Assembly: GCA_033085395.1 (NCBI GenBank)
Contig: JANQBS010000048.1
Span: 158,959-222,958 of the forward strand
Direction of reading: 5' to 3'
Source: Xanthoparmelia taractica
Taxonomy: Eukaryota > Ascomycota > Lecanoromycetes > Lecanorales > Parmeliaceae
DNA: 64,000 bases
Position numbers and translations under genes: made by a program. The notes beneath the pieces are model-generated. The model was not told where the DNA came from. It saw nothing but the letters and a program-made list of their open reading frames with translations, and did no database searches. Positions 45,731 through 55,556 of the stretch are shown piece by piece. How positions within the stretch are numbered: position 1 is the stretch's first letter; every line of letters starts with the position of its first letter.

Positions 45731-45860
45731 ATAACGTGATAATAAAGTAAAGTAATGGTGATGACGATAATGAAGTGAAGTGATGGCTAGAATAATAACT
45801 AGAATACTCAATAACGTGATAATGAAGTGAAGTGATGACTAGAATAATAATTAGAATACG
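45731..45860 (+). repeat. Tandem duplication in AT-rich block
   Basis: ATAACGTGATAATAAAGTAA at 45731 recurs as ATAACGTGATAATGAAGTGA at 45811, each followed by AGTRATG...CTAGAATAATAA(C/T)TAGAATAC. The copies differ mostly by G/A and C/T. Confidence 0.75.
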
Positions 45861-46400
45861 TTCGCATGAGTCTATATAGAGTAACTTCTTCTATATATAG
45901 TATATTTCTCATATCCCTACATATAATATGGGATACCTCTGCATATATTAGAAATTTCTCAGATCATTTCATAATATCAGCACGTCTCTTAGACCATCCC
46001 ATAAAAATCAAATAATATGATCTCAATACCATATCATATCATGATATGGTATCGACACCTTATATCCCAGATCATCCCAGACCTTTCCGACCCGTACGTC
46101 TATTATCTATTGTAATTCTATTATCACGAAGAATTTAAATAATTAATTTATTTCTATCTTAAAAGAATAAAGTCTTATTAGAGTATTAATAAAGTAAAAT
46201 ATCTACGCTAATTTCGCGAAGTTAAAATTCGATCTTTAATTAATTTCGAGTATTTTATTATTAATTAAGCTAAAATTATCTATTATATATAATTTTTAAA
46301 GAGTAATTTAAATATTCAATAGTATAGATATTATAATATTTATATTCTTATTAAGAAATTCTAATATTAGATCTAATCTCTAGATTAAAAAAGCGTCGAG

Positions 46401-46542
46401 TGTCACGAACGAATGGACGTGTAGTGGGATTGACTGCTTCCATTGACTGAATATGCTACGAAGGCTCTGAAAACTCTTCTCCGGAGCAACATTGATCCAC
46501 ACCGAGCTTGGCATGCGGAGAACAGATGCCAAAACCGTGACA
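46401..46542 (+). mobile_element. Solo LTR-like element, copy A (least mutated)
   Basis: 142 bp starting TGTCACG and ending CGTGACA, i.e. 5'-TG..CA-3' with a 7-bp terminal inverted repeat. It is flanked by an exact 5-bp direct repeat TCGAG at 46396-46400 and 46543-46547. Normal GC inside AT-rich surroundings suggests a recent insertion that has not been mutated. No internal coding region is adjacent, so it is a solo LTR or a very short non-autonomous element. Orientation is arbitrary. Confidence 0.85.
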
Positions 46543-47285
46543 TCGAGTCTCGTTTATAATAGTAGAATCCTAGTCTAATATATTAATATTATATATTTAT
46601 AATAATTATATACTTTAAAAAATAGCGTATATTCTTATTATCAGGTCTAGCGCTGCATGCGTATTAGCGTCGACTACTTATAAGTTTAGATTCTATTGCG
46701 AGGTTCATGGCCTAAGGCCTTAGCGAACCCTTAACGATTATATATCGTCTTTATATGCCCTAGGGTTTTCGTGTTCCTTAGAAATTAGTTATCCTATAAC
46801 TTAGTACCTAATATACGAATCACTATCGTATCGATTATACGTCTCTTAAACTTATTAGGTCGCTTACTAAGCGCTAGCGAACTAATTCCTAAACTTATAC
46901 GCTAACTTAACGTATTATATATAGGGGTTTCTCGAGATATATGTACTTTATAAGCTACTTAAATAATCTAATACGTAGCTAGAAAAAATATAATAGTTAT
47001 AAGTTACTACTAAACTTGTAAAGACGCTTTTCAATTATATCATAGAATTAAAAATATAACTCATGGGTTCGGGTGCCGCGCTTCATAGAAGGCGCACCCT
47101 ATTTGAACCCATATGGAGTCTATACGGCGTATCCATGGCACTCATGGCACTTATATGACTCCGTACAGCCTAACAAAACTCGAGTGCGTAATAAGTAACC
47201 TATCGAGACTAACTAGCCCGACCCAGATTCGAACCAAGTCCCCCTCTGAATCCGAATCGGCGTTGCTAAACTTGCTACTATTTAT

Positions 47286-47428
47286 TGTTATGGATTTAAC
47301 ATCTACTCTTCGAATACCGAGTCGGTGTGAATTGATATTACTTTAGAGAAGAGTTTTTAGAGTCTTCGTAATTTATTTAGAATAATTAAAGTAGTTAATT
47401 CTATATATATTTTATTTATTTCTTAATA
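47286..47428 (-). mobile_element. Solo LTR-like element, copy C (inverted, RIP-degraded)
   Basis: 143 bp on the minus strand, matching copy A along its length. Reading plus, TGTTATGGATTTAACATCT corresponds to the complement TGTCACGGTTTTGGCATCT, and GAGAAGAGTTTTTAGAGTC to GAGAAGAGTTTTCAGAGCC. Differences are mainly transitions. Flanks (TTTAT, TTTTA) do not give an exact duplication. Confidence 0.7.
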
Positions 47429-48869
47429 TTTTAATAGTAACGTCTTGATTCTAATTCTTTATATATCGTTATATATGTAATTCTAATAGTCTCGAGTTCG
47501 AACGTCTAATAAGACTTCGTAATAGTAATAGTATTTTATTCTTCGAGTCTATTAAATTAATTTTTATCTTAAACGTCGTATCGAATATATAGTATATAGA
47601 AAGTACGCTAGACTTATAGAGTAGATATTAAATTTATAATAATTCTCGTAAAAATTATCTTTAAGTTTTTTAAATTTCTAAATTTTTTTATTTAAACTAT
47701 TATTTACTCGCTTATAAAAAGTAAGAGATATTTAAAATAGCGATTTAATTAGAAGATTCTAATATTTAAGATTTATTTATCTTTATTAACGAAGAAGTTA
47801 TAAATAAACTTCTTCTTAGCTAAGCTACGATTATAGTTAAGATATAAAATTCTTAATACTAATAATATACTTAAATAAAAAGAAGAAATTTTTATTTTAA
47901 ATATTATATAAAAAATAACTTTAAAGCGCGCGCGCTCGAGTAATAACGATTTCAAGTTAAAATAATTAAGAAGATTTAATAAAAATAAGTCTATAAAGAC
48001 TCGAATTTTAAAATTAAGTATAACTTCGAAAGATAGCGTTAAAATACTTATTTTAAGTAAATAATTTATATTAATTATTTTTTAATAGTTTTCTAATTAA
48101 ATTTAAAATATTATAGAATATTAATATTATAACGTTTATATTAAAATTTAATTTTTAAAATAATACTTCTAGATATTAATAAGAGTAATAATTTAAATTA
48201 TAATATATGTAATAGAGAAGAATTTAAAATTCATTTCAATAACGAGTTATTATATAAAATAGTAAGTCTTCTCTCTAAATAGTTTTAAATTTAACTAATA
48301 TATATATAATAAAATCTTATTTAATATTAAAAATTAAATAAGAATATATTTTAAATATTATTTATTTTAAGTCGCTTTATATTTAGCGATATTAACTACT
48401 TTAATTTCTTTTAAATTTCTTAGAAGTTAATTATATAATTAGTAGTTAAAAAAATATAAAATAATATAGAATATAACTTTTAAATATCTCTTAAAACTAA
48501 CTAGAATAGAATACGACTTAAGTAGTAAACTAAGTTTAATATAACTAGTAAATTACTCGAATAGATTTAGTTTACTACTTAATTCGTATAAAAATCGTAT
48601 TAAATTTATCTTTCTCGATTCTATTCTAGATCTTAAATCTATATTATTAAAACTCTAGAGAATTATTAAAGATATAGACGAAGAAGAGTTTAATAATTAA
48701 CGAATAATTAGAAATTTTCTAGTATTTATTTAGATAATAATAATTTATATAGATAATTAATAGATAATATTAATTATTTATCTTAAGAAAATATAGAAAA
48801 AAAATTTAACTATAATTTAATTTTTTAAGTTATAAAATTATAATTCGAATTATAGTCGAGTTTAACTAA

Positions 48870-48945
48870 TTAATTAATTTATACGCGTATCTATCTAAAC
48901 TATAAAAGATAATTACGAGATTCTATATTATTAATTTCTTACGTA
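48870..48945 (+). repeat. Dispersed repeat fragment, partner of 54835-54900
   Basis: TTTATACGCGTATCTATCTA followed by AAAGATAATTACGAGATTCT matches TTTATACGCGTCTCTATCTA and GAAGATAATTACGAGAGTCT at about 54843. The two AT-rich blocks therefore share a repeat family. Confidence 0.65.
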
Positions 48946-50815
48946 GCGAGAAAATCGTTCGATATTATCGTCTTATATATATACTATCGAGAAAAAATCT
49001 TATCGCTTTCTACTTATATATTACTAGCTATATATAGATTTAAATATTATATTCGTATACTTTAATTAAGTCTTTTTTATAAATTATATTCTTTTTATCT
49101 TATTTTCTCTCTAAGAATATAAATCTTAGCGAACTTAATTTAAATTAATATTAACTTTTTTTTATTAAATTATTATTTTTATTTCTTAAACTTATTAAAT
49201 CTCGCTTAAAGCGCGATCTTTAATTTATTAAAAAAAATTTAAAAAATTATTATTTTTAATACTTCTATCTCTCTTTTTATCTTTTTTATATTCTTTATAT
49301 TCTTTATACTTTCTTAATCTATTCTCTATTAATATTATTTATAAAATAATTTTTTTATTATATATCTTTTTTTTTTCATCTTAAATGAATAATTTATATT
49401 ATACGTAATATAGTCTCTCTTACTATATATAGCGTAAGTCTAAGTCGCTATAGATATAATTATTATATATAATCGAATATTATACGTCTAATAGTACTTC
49501 GTATACTATATCTTATTTTTATATATTCTTACTATATATCTATATATTTAATATTAATAACGAATACTTTTTTATCTTAGAGATATTAAATAATTATTAT
49601 ATTTTCGTAATTTCTAGATTTAGATATAATCTTTAATTATTCTATTTAAGTTTTTCTCTAATTTCTAGCTATTCGTAAATATTAACGCTATTAACTTTTA
49701 TACTATATATAATAATTAAAAATAATTTTATATAAATCTAATTAACGTATATTATTTTATAAGCTAGATTATATTCTTCTTTAAATTTTCTCTTATTATT
49801 AGACTATATAAAGCTATACGAAGTTATATAAGTGTTATGAGTATTATGAATACGCCGTATAAACTTGCGTATGAACTTCATATAAGTTCAAATAGGGCGT
49901 GCGCCTTCTATAAAGCGCGGCACCCGAATTCATAAGTTATATTTTAACTTTATAATACAATTGAAAAGCGTTCTCACACTTATCTTTATTATTATTCTCT
50001 ATACTAGAAGATTATTATTATAAAGTTAATACATAGACTTTAATTACCTAATATTCTACTTCTATTATTATATATTCTTTAACTCTTTTAAAATCTTCTT
50101 TATTATTTTTTTATTAGTTTTTATTTTTTCTTATATTTTACTTCTATTAGAAGTTATCTCTATTTTTTAAAGTCTCTAAATTAAATTACTTAGATAATCG
50201 CATTAAGATATATTACTACTTAAGGCGTTTTAAATAAGTTCTCTTAACTATATTTATTAATCGAGTTATCTTAATATATTAATATATTAGCTTAACTCTA
50301 TATCTTCTTCTCTCTATAATTAATATATCGCGCTTTCTTCTTTTATAATTTTACGCGTAGCTTCGCGATTTCTTCGTTTTAGCTTTATATATATAATTAT
50401 ATAATCTTTATATTTATTTAATATTAAATTCGAATCTCTTTAATTATTATCTCTAACAAAACTTCGACTATCGTTAATATCTTCTTTATAATCTTTATCT
50501 ACTTCGCTAGTAATAACTATATATTCTTAGACGCGTTATTTTTCGTTTCTACGTCTATATCGTGTAGATCGTATTTTCTTTCCAAGCTATCGCGATTCTT
50601 TACTTTAAGAGTAATAGCGATATTCTCTATATCTATATCTTCGAGTATCTTATTATCTTCTAGTTCGCGATATATTATTATTTTCTTTTTATTATATTAA
50701 TCGCTATACTTTATTTTTTCTCTTATTACTATTATCTTTAATTTATTTAATATTTATAGTCGAATTATAGTCGACTAATAATCGATTATAAATTTTTATC
50801 TTACACTACTATATA

Positions 50816-51131
50816 CTAACCTTTGACACTCGTCTCCGCGAGAACCAACCAGCTATTCTGGTTGACTAACCGATATAGACACCAGCTACCTAGGGCCGCA
50901 AAACCCTATTTCCTCCTCTAATTTGCAAAGCAGAATTTAATTTCAACAGTTAAATCCAGACGGGTTTTGTTTAAACTTACCTCTCCAACGCGCCAGTGGT
51001 TCAACTTTCAGACAATTTGGTTTGAGAAACCATAACAGCACAAGTGGCCACAAACTGACGATTAGAATTTTAAAAGTGGGTTATAAAAAAAATTTCATAA
51101 GAATTCATGAGTTGACCGAACAGAACACAGC
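50816..51131. other. Intergenic edge of the gene island
   Basis: About 320 bp of normal composition between AT-rich block 1 and the 3' end of the first paralog. Nothing else seen. Confidence 0.5.
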
Positions 51132-52556
51132 CTAGTTATTCCAGACCGATGGGTGGTTTTCGAATTCTGGAGGCCATTCCCCCAGACCGAGGAGTAAAGC
51201 CATTGGTTCCTTCCAGTTCTCTTGACCCAGTGCGTCTATCTGGTTCTTTCTCGCCTCTGCTAACGTTGAATTGTTCCACCAGGTAGGCTCGGGTGCTCCA
51301 CGGGCCTTGAGAAGGAGGCCCATGCAGATGAGGTCTGGTCGGGATACTAAGTCCTCGTCTGCTGATGATGTTTCCATTCGTTTATCCATGTAGATTAACG
51401 AAATGATCATAGAGACATAGCTTGACTCGTAATGCGCTCTCAGCTCCGCTTCCTTATTGCTGCCTTCCGCGTTTGCTATTTCTCTATTCCATTTGATGGA
51501 CTGGTGTTCTGCTCCTGCTCTCAACCACGCTGCTATCGCTGTAGATGGAATATCCATCAAGAGAAGGGCAAGCTCAGTTGCGGCATTGACGTAGGCTTCC
51601 CCAAGCCCTCTGTACTGTTCTTCGAGAGCTTTCGTGTAATAGCTGCGAAGGACTTTACTTGGGCGCGGCGCCCAGGTCCCAAAGTTCTCCATCATTGGTG
51701 CTACTTTTTTCTCGGTTTTGAAAACCAGACTCCTGGGTCTTAAACCTTTGTTGCGCCCTAGTATACCCATTGCGAGGCAGAGCCCGTTACCCACATATCC
51801 ATCCACGGTGAATGGACGTGATTGGAGGAGACCAATTGGCATACTGGAAGTTGCTCTTGAAACTCGCCTGCGAAATCCTTGCTCTTCGCCCCAAAGCAAC
51901 GAGACGTCCTTCTGATCTTCTTCCTCAAGGCCATAGGTAAATCTCCTTCTTTCTTCACTGTCGGTTGCAAGCAATTCCGAACGGTCTGCATTCACGTTCC
52001 TCAGGATATCGGTAGGGTCTTCCTGGATGCCTTTCGCCGGCCATAAGTACCAGCCGTACCAATCGGAAGGTGTGGGCTGTATTCTGCTTAGGTGCACCTC
52101 CCTCACCAGGTTTTTCCATTGCCTCTTGCTTCCACAAAAGTCTGCCTTTGACACGGGGATGCTGGTCCTGCTACTCCCAGTCCATGCAAGCCATCGATTC
52201 TCAATGAAATGGCGACTTCGCCAGGATGGAATCATGTATTGTACGATGGTCAGAAAGGTAGCAGTAGATAGCGCGAGGATTGATATCGCTTCATTGTTGT
52301 TGCCGGCAAGGAAAGAAAGAGTGATCAGGACCAAGGATGTCAGTAGCAGCGCTGAGACGACCGTCCACCACCAATGTTCGATCTTGGCAAGACGGAAACG
52401 AAACGTCCAGTAATTGGACGACTCTGTCATGAACGCAAGTGAAGCAACAAGTCCCTGCAAAAGCGCTGTGACGACCGCTAGGCCGACGGAAGACCATAGG
52501 AAGCCATTTTGTGCGTCTCGACTGACGACGAATAACGCCTGGCTTACCGGAGCCAT
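51132..52556 (-). CDS. Membrane-anchored protein of unknown family, paralog 1
   Basis: 474 residues from the ATG at 52556; the longer frame to 52610 begins with TTG. The N-terminal third has three to four hydrophobic segments (VGLAVVTALLQGLVASLAF, VVSALLLTSLVLITLSFLAG, ILALSTATFLTIVQYMIPSW), then a large soluble region. Blocks shared with its upstream neighbour: NYWTFRFRLA, LAWTGSSRTSIP, DVSLLWGEEQGFRRRVSRAT, GLLQSRPF, AMGILGRNKGLRPRSLVF, WAPRPSKVLRSYY, AATELALLLMDIPSTAIAAW, EHQSIKWNREIA. None recalls a catalytic site I know, and I do not recognise the family. It sits in a normal-GC island between two AT-rich blocks, 340 bp downstream of paralog 2 on the same strand. Confidence 0.7.
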   Translation of the reverse strand: MAPVSQALFVVSRDAQNGFLWSSVGLAVVTALLQGLVASLAFMTESSNYWTFRFRLAKIEHWWWTVVSALLLTSLVLITLSFLAGNNNEAISILALSTATFLTIVQYMIPSWRSRHFIENRWLAWTGSSRTSIPVSKADFCGSKRQWKNLVREVHLSRIQPTPSDWYGWYLWPAKGIQEDPTDILRNVNADRSELLATDSEERRRFTYGLEEEDQKDVSLLWGEEQGFRRRVSRATSSMPIGLLQSRPFTVDGYVGNGLCLAMGILGRNKGLRPRSLVFKTEKKVAPMMENFGTWAPRPSKVLRSYYTKALEEQYRGLGEAYVNAATELALLLMDIPSTAIAAWLRAGAEHQSIKWNREIANAEGSNKEAELRAHYESSYVSMIISLIYMDKRMETSSADEDLVSRPDLICMGLLLKARGAPEPTWWNNSTLAEARKNQIDALGQENWKEPMALLLGLGEWPPEFENHPSVWNN

Positions 52557-52898
52557 CGAAAAAAATGGTGTATGAAGGAAGACTGATAAGATGATAGCCT
52601 TTATATTCAATTATCGGTTTGTGTCAAAGAATTCTTAGGATATCTAAGAAGGCGACAGTGGAAAGAAGATCCAAAAGTGCATTAGTGAAGCGGCACTCAC
52701 GGTTGGGAAGTCTCGCCCAAGCCACTTGCTGAAAATTAGCGTAGCTACTCCTTTGGTCTACATGACTATTGGTTTCTGCAGCTAACCGCCGGGTGATAAT
52801 TTTCAGCTGGCGCAACAGTTTCACCCCCGCAAAGCCGTCCTAAATAAAGTAAGCTGTGGGCTGAAGACCAGTGGACTTGCTGGAAGGTGGCTATTTCT

Positions 52899-54179
52899 TT
52901 ATATGATTGCCTGCGCCAAGGCAGTCACATTTGAACCACAAAACTCCAATTCGTCAGCAATGCGTCGAGTGGCCCATGGCGCAAGACTCCATGCTGGACG
53001 TTCAACCTGTTCTGAGCTACAAAGAGCATCGTATATAAGAAGTTCTGGTCGTAGACGTAGGCCTTGCCTATGCAGGCTGAGACTGACAAGCATGGCAGCA
53101 TATTGCCCTCGATAAAGTCGTGCTAGATCCTCATGCGAAGCTCCCTCGTCGGCAATTTTTCGATTCAATTTTATATCTTGATGTTCCATACCCCCAAGTA
53201 GCCAGTCCTCAAACAATGCAACTGGAATATCGGCCACCAGGAGTGCTAATTCTGTCGCCGCTGCAATATAGGAGGAGCCCAGCAAGGAGAAACCGCGTGC
53301 GAATTCGTTTCGATAGAAGCCTCGAAGCGTCTTCGAAGGCCGGGGCCAGAAAGAGCTGCTCTCTTCAAATGCGCGAAAAGCATTCTTGCTCTCAAGATTG
53401 AAAACTAACGACGACGGTTCAAGCCCTTTATTCCGGGCCAAGATGGCATAAGCCAAACAAACTGGTCTTCCATCAAATCCCTGACTCAGCCTTGGAGAAG
53501 ACTGAAGCAGAGAGTGGGGGACTGCAAGGATGCCTCGACTGCAACGAGCTCGGAAACCTAAGCCTTCACCCCATAGTAAAGAGACGGACTGGCCGGCTGA
53601 AGTGGGTTGGTAGGTGGAGGATTTGTCTTCGTTGCTTGGAACCCATAAACTGTCTTGGACCTTGTCTAAAGCTGCTCTCGCTTTAAGTAGCGTTGTTGGG
53701 TCGGACACTACCCCACACCTAGATGGCGAGGCGAATTTCAAGAACTTTTCGACAGGATGCGGTGTACCTTCTCCTACCGCAGACTCTAATGCTAGCCAGT
53801 CCCTGTCATCACCAATATAACGAGCAAGAGTTGAGGGAATTCCTGTTCGGCTCGGACCTGTCCACGCCTTCCATCGAAGCTTCCGATACGCTCGACTTTC
53901 ACTCAGATGCAGGAGATAGAAAGCAAATGCAACACAGACGACTCCGGCTGCTGAAAATTGCCACAATGTACAGTGCGGCAACGAGGCGCTTCCTGGTAAG
54001 CGCCAACAGATCTTTAGTGCAGGAAGGAGCAGGATGATGCAGCACAGAATAGCTATGTACTCGTACATTAACGCGATACGCAGACGGAGAGTCCAGTAAT
54101 TGCGCTGTTCCAGGTAGCCTAACAATCTCCAGAACACCAGAAGACTGGCAGATATTAAAGCAGCAATGGAGAGCAACAT
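52899..54179 (-). CDS. Membrane-anchored protein of unknown family, paralog 2
   Basis: 426 residues from the ATG at 54179. Hydrophobic segments LLSIAALISASLLVFWRLLG, YIAILCCIILLLPALKI and GVVCVAFAFYLLHLSESRAY precede the soluble part. The same ordered blocks as paralog 1 are present: NYWTLRLRIA, KAWTGPSRTGIP, SVSLLWGEGLGFRARCSRGI, LLQSSPRL, AYAILARNKGLEPSSLVFNL, FWPRPSKTLRGFYRNEF, AATELALLVADIPVALFEDW, EHQDIKLNRKIA. The start is uncertain. The frame stays open upstream of the ATG, and a good intron end (GTGCTAATTATC..CCCCAG at about 54235) suggests a small 5' exon lost in, or hidden by, the adjoining AT-rich block. Compared with paralog 1, about 18 N-terminal residues are missing. Confidence 0.65.
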   Translation of the reverse strand: MLLSIAALISASLLVFWRLLGYLEQRNYWTLRLRIALMYEYIAILCCIILLLPALKICWRLPGSASLPHCTLWQFSAAGVVCVAFAFYLLHLSESRAYRKLRWKAWTGPSRTGIPSTLARYIGDDRDWLALESAVGEGTPHPVEKFLKFASPSRCGVVSDPTTLLKARAALDKVQDSLWVPSNEDKSSTYQPTSAGQSVSLLWGEGLGFRARCSRGILAVPHSLLQSSPRLSQGFDGRPVCLAYAILARNKGLEPSSLVFNLESKNAFRAFEESSSFWPRPSKTLRGFYRNEFARGFSLLGSSYIAAATELALLVADIPVALFEDWLLGGMEHQDIKLNRKIADEGASHEDLARLYRGQYAAMLVSLSLHRQGLRLRPELLIYDALCSSEQVERPAWSLAPWATRRIADELEFCGSNVTALAQAII

Positions 54180-54834
54180 TAGAGAGATATCGTGTTGACG
54201 ACGAGAAACGCCAGAGAGATGCTTCTCCTGGGGACAGCACCAATGATAATTAGCACCAGGGGGTGCAGAAAGTTACTCAAGACTGAAGGCTGATTGCTTT
54301 CGAGAGCTTGAATCTCGAACGTAAAGCCTCGTTCTCTTTTTATACTTAAAAATCGAGTTAGTTCGAGACGATTTTAGTCTTCGATAAGTAGAGAGATATA
54401 GTATTACGTTATACTATTATCTCATGTTCTAGTTTAATTCTCGATTTAAGTAAGTAAATAGTAAAATAAAAATCTTTATATTAGACTTAAAGATCTTTTA
54501 AATTAACGTTAATATCTAACTAAGCGACGAAAGTTCGCTTAGTATACGTAGAATAGACTCTATCTTAGCGATTTCTCTTCTTCTTTAGAGATTTCTTAAG
54601 AATTAATCTTATATCTATAAACTCAAAATTCGCTCTAAGTATTAGCGTCTATTACTCGTCGTAATTTACGCTTTTTATTAATCTAGATAATTTATAAGAA
54701 TTATTTATAGCTTTTAAGTATTTTAAATAAAGTTTTAAGATAATAATAGCTTATTAAAATCTTACTAAAGAAGTAAATAAATAAATAACACGTTAATCTT
54801 ATAATTATTCTTAGTATTTAGTAATTGAAATTGA

Positions 54835-54900
54835 AATTAAAATTTATACGCGTCTCTATCTAAACCTATGGAAGATAATTACGAGAGTCTCTATGGCCAT
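54835..54900 (+). repeat. Dispersed repeat fragment, partner of 48870-48945
   Basis: Less mutated copy of the segment described at 48870. It retains CTCTATCTAAACCTATGGAA where the other has ATCTATCTAAACTATAAAAG, i.e. C/T and G/A differences. Confidence 0.65.
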
Positions 54901-55412
54901 GATGTAAGGAAACCTTTGCGCCGTCGCCAACGTTAGAGTGAAAAACCTTACGATACTCCTACGTAGAGACTTCTATTTCGAGTCTTTATATTATCTTCGA
55001 CTAATTCAACTTAGAAAATTCTATTGCGTCTACGTTCGCTATCTATCTAGTTACCTTTAGTGACGTCTTCTTAAGACGTCTCTATCTCGTAAATTTACTT
55101 TCTTATTAGAGAGTACTACCTTAGTAGATCGATTTTAATAATTTATCTGGCCGACGTCTACGCTCCTTTAGAGGTGATTAGCATCTTTCGAAGATCACTC
55201 GTCTTCGCGGATTTTATAAGTGTTAGTCTATTCGGCGCTAGCCTGAGATAGAAAATAAGAATATGTTTAACGTTCTGTTTTAACTATCCGCATTCGTAGC
55301 TAGCGAATTGTATCGCAGGGACTTTGCATTTAAATAGGAACTGGGCAAACCCTATCTTTCCGATTCTTATTTGAAAGTATTTAGTAATATAACTACGTAT
55401 TAATATAGTTTT

Positions 55413-55556
55413 TATTACGAAAGAATAGACGTGTAGTGATCTTAATTACTTGATTAACTAAATACTTTTACTACGAATACTCTAAAAATTCTTCTTTAAA
55501 GTAATATTAATTTATACCGACTTGATATTCGAAGAGTAGACACTAAAATCGTAATA
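55413..55556 (+). mobile_element. Solo LTR-like element, copy B (RIP-degraded, exact target duplication)
   Basis: 144 bp aligned end to end with copy A. Termini are TATTACG..CGTAATA where copy A has TGTCACG..CGTGACA. GACGTGTAGTG is conserved and most other differences are C/T or G/A. It is flanked by an exact 5-bp repeat GTTTT at 55408-55412 and 55557-55561. Confidence 0.8.

Larger units (their letters stand above)
47017..49978. mobile_element. Element bounded by ~160-bp terminal inverted repeats (RIP-degraded)
   Basis: Sequence from 47017 (TGTAAAGACGCTTTTCAATT, then GGTTCGGGTGCCGCGCTT and ATAGAAGGCGCA to CACTTATAT) recurs reverse-complemented up to 49978, spanning about 47017-47172 and 49811-49978. 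Mismatches are almost all C/T or G/A. Long TIRs and a ~3-kb span suggest a Mutator-like DNA transposon, but no transposase frame survives in the interior and I found no clear target duplication. A third LTR copy (47286-47428) is nested inside. Confidence 0.7.
45570..50815. other. AT-rich, RIP-like repeat block 1
   Basis: About 5.2 kb of sharply lower GC than either side, with no frame above 77 codons and TA-rich text throughout. Short patches of normal GC survive (46390-46550, 47060-47340, 49840-49930). They coincide with repeat copies described separately. Copies within the block differ by C/T and G/A changes, which is the expected RIP pattern. The right edge is abrupt at about 50815. Confidence 0.85.

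Noticed and set aside
45050..46080. Possible inverted repeat linking 45060-45120 and 45900-45960
   Set aside because: Only short, degenerate similarity (AGAAATTTCTA-type strings) in AT-rich text; not distinguishable from chance by eye.
47210..47240. GATTCGAACC resembling a tRNA T-loop on the minus strand
   Set aside because: Flanking bases do not form a T stem and no acceptor or D arm is found.
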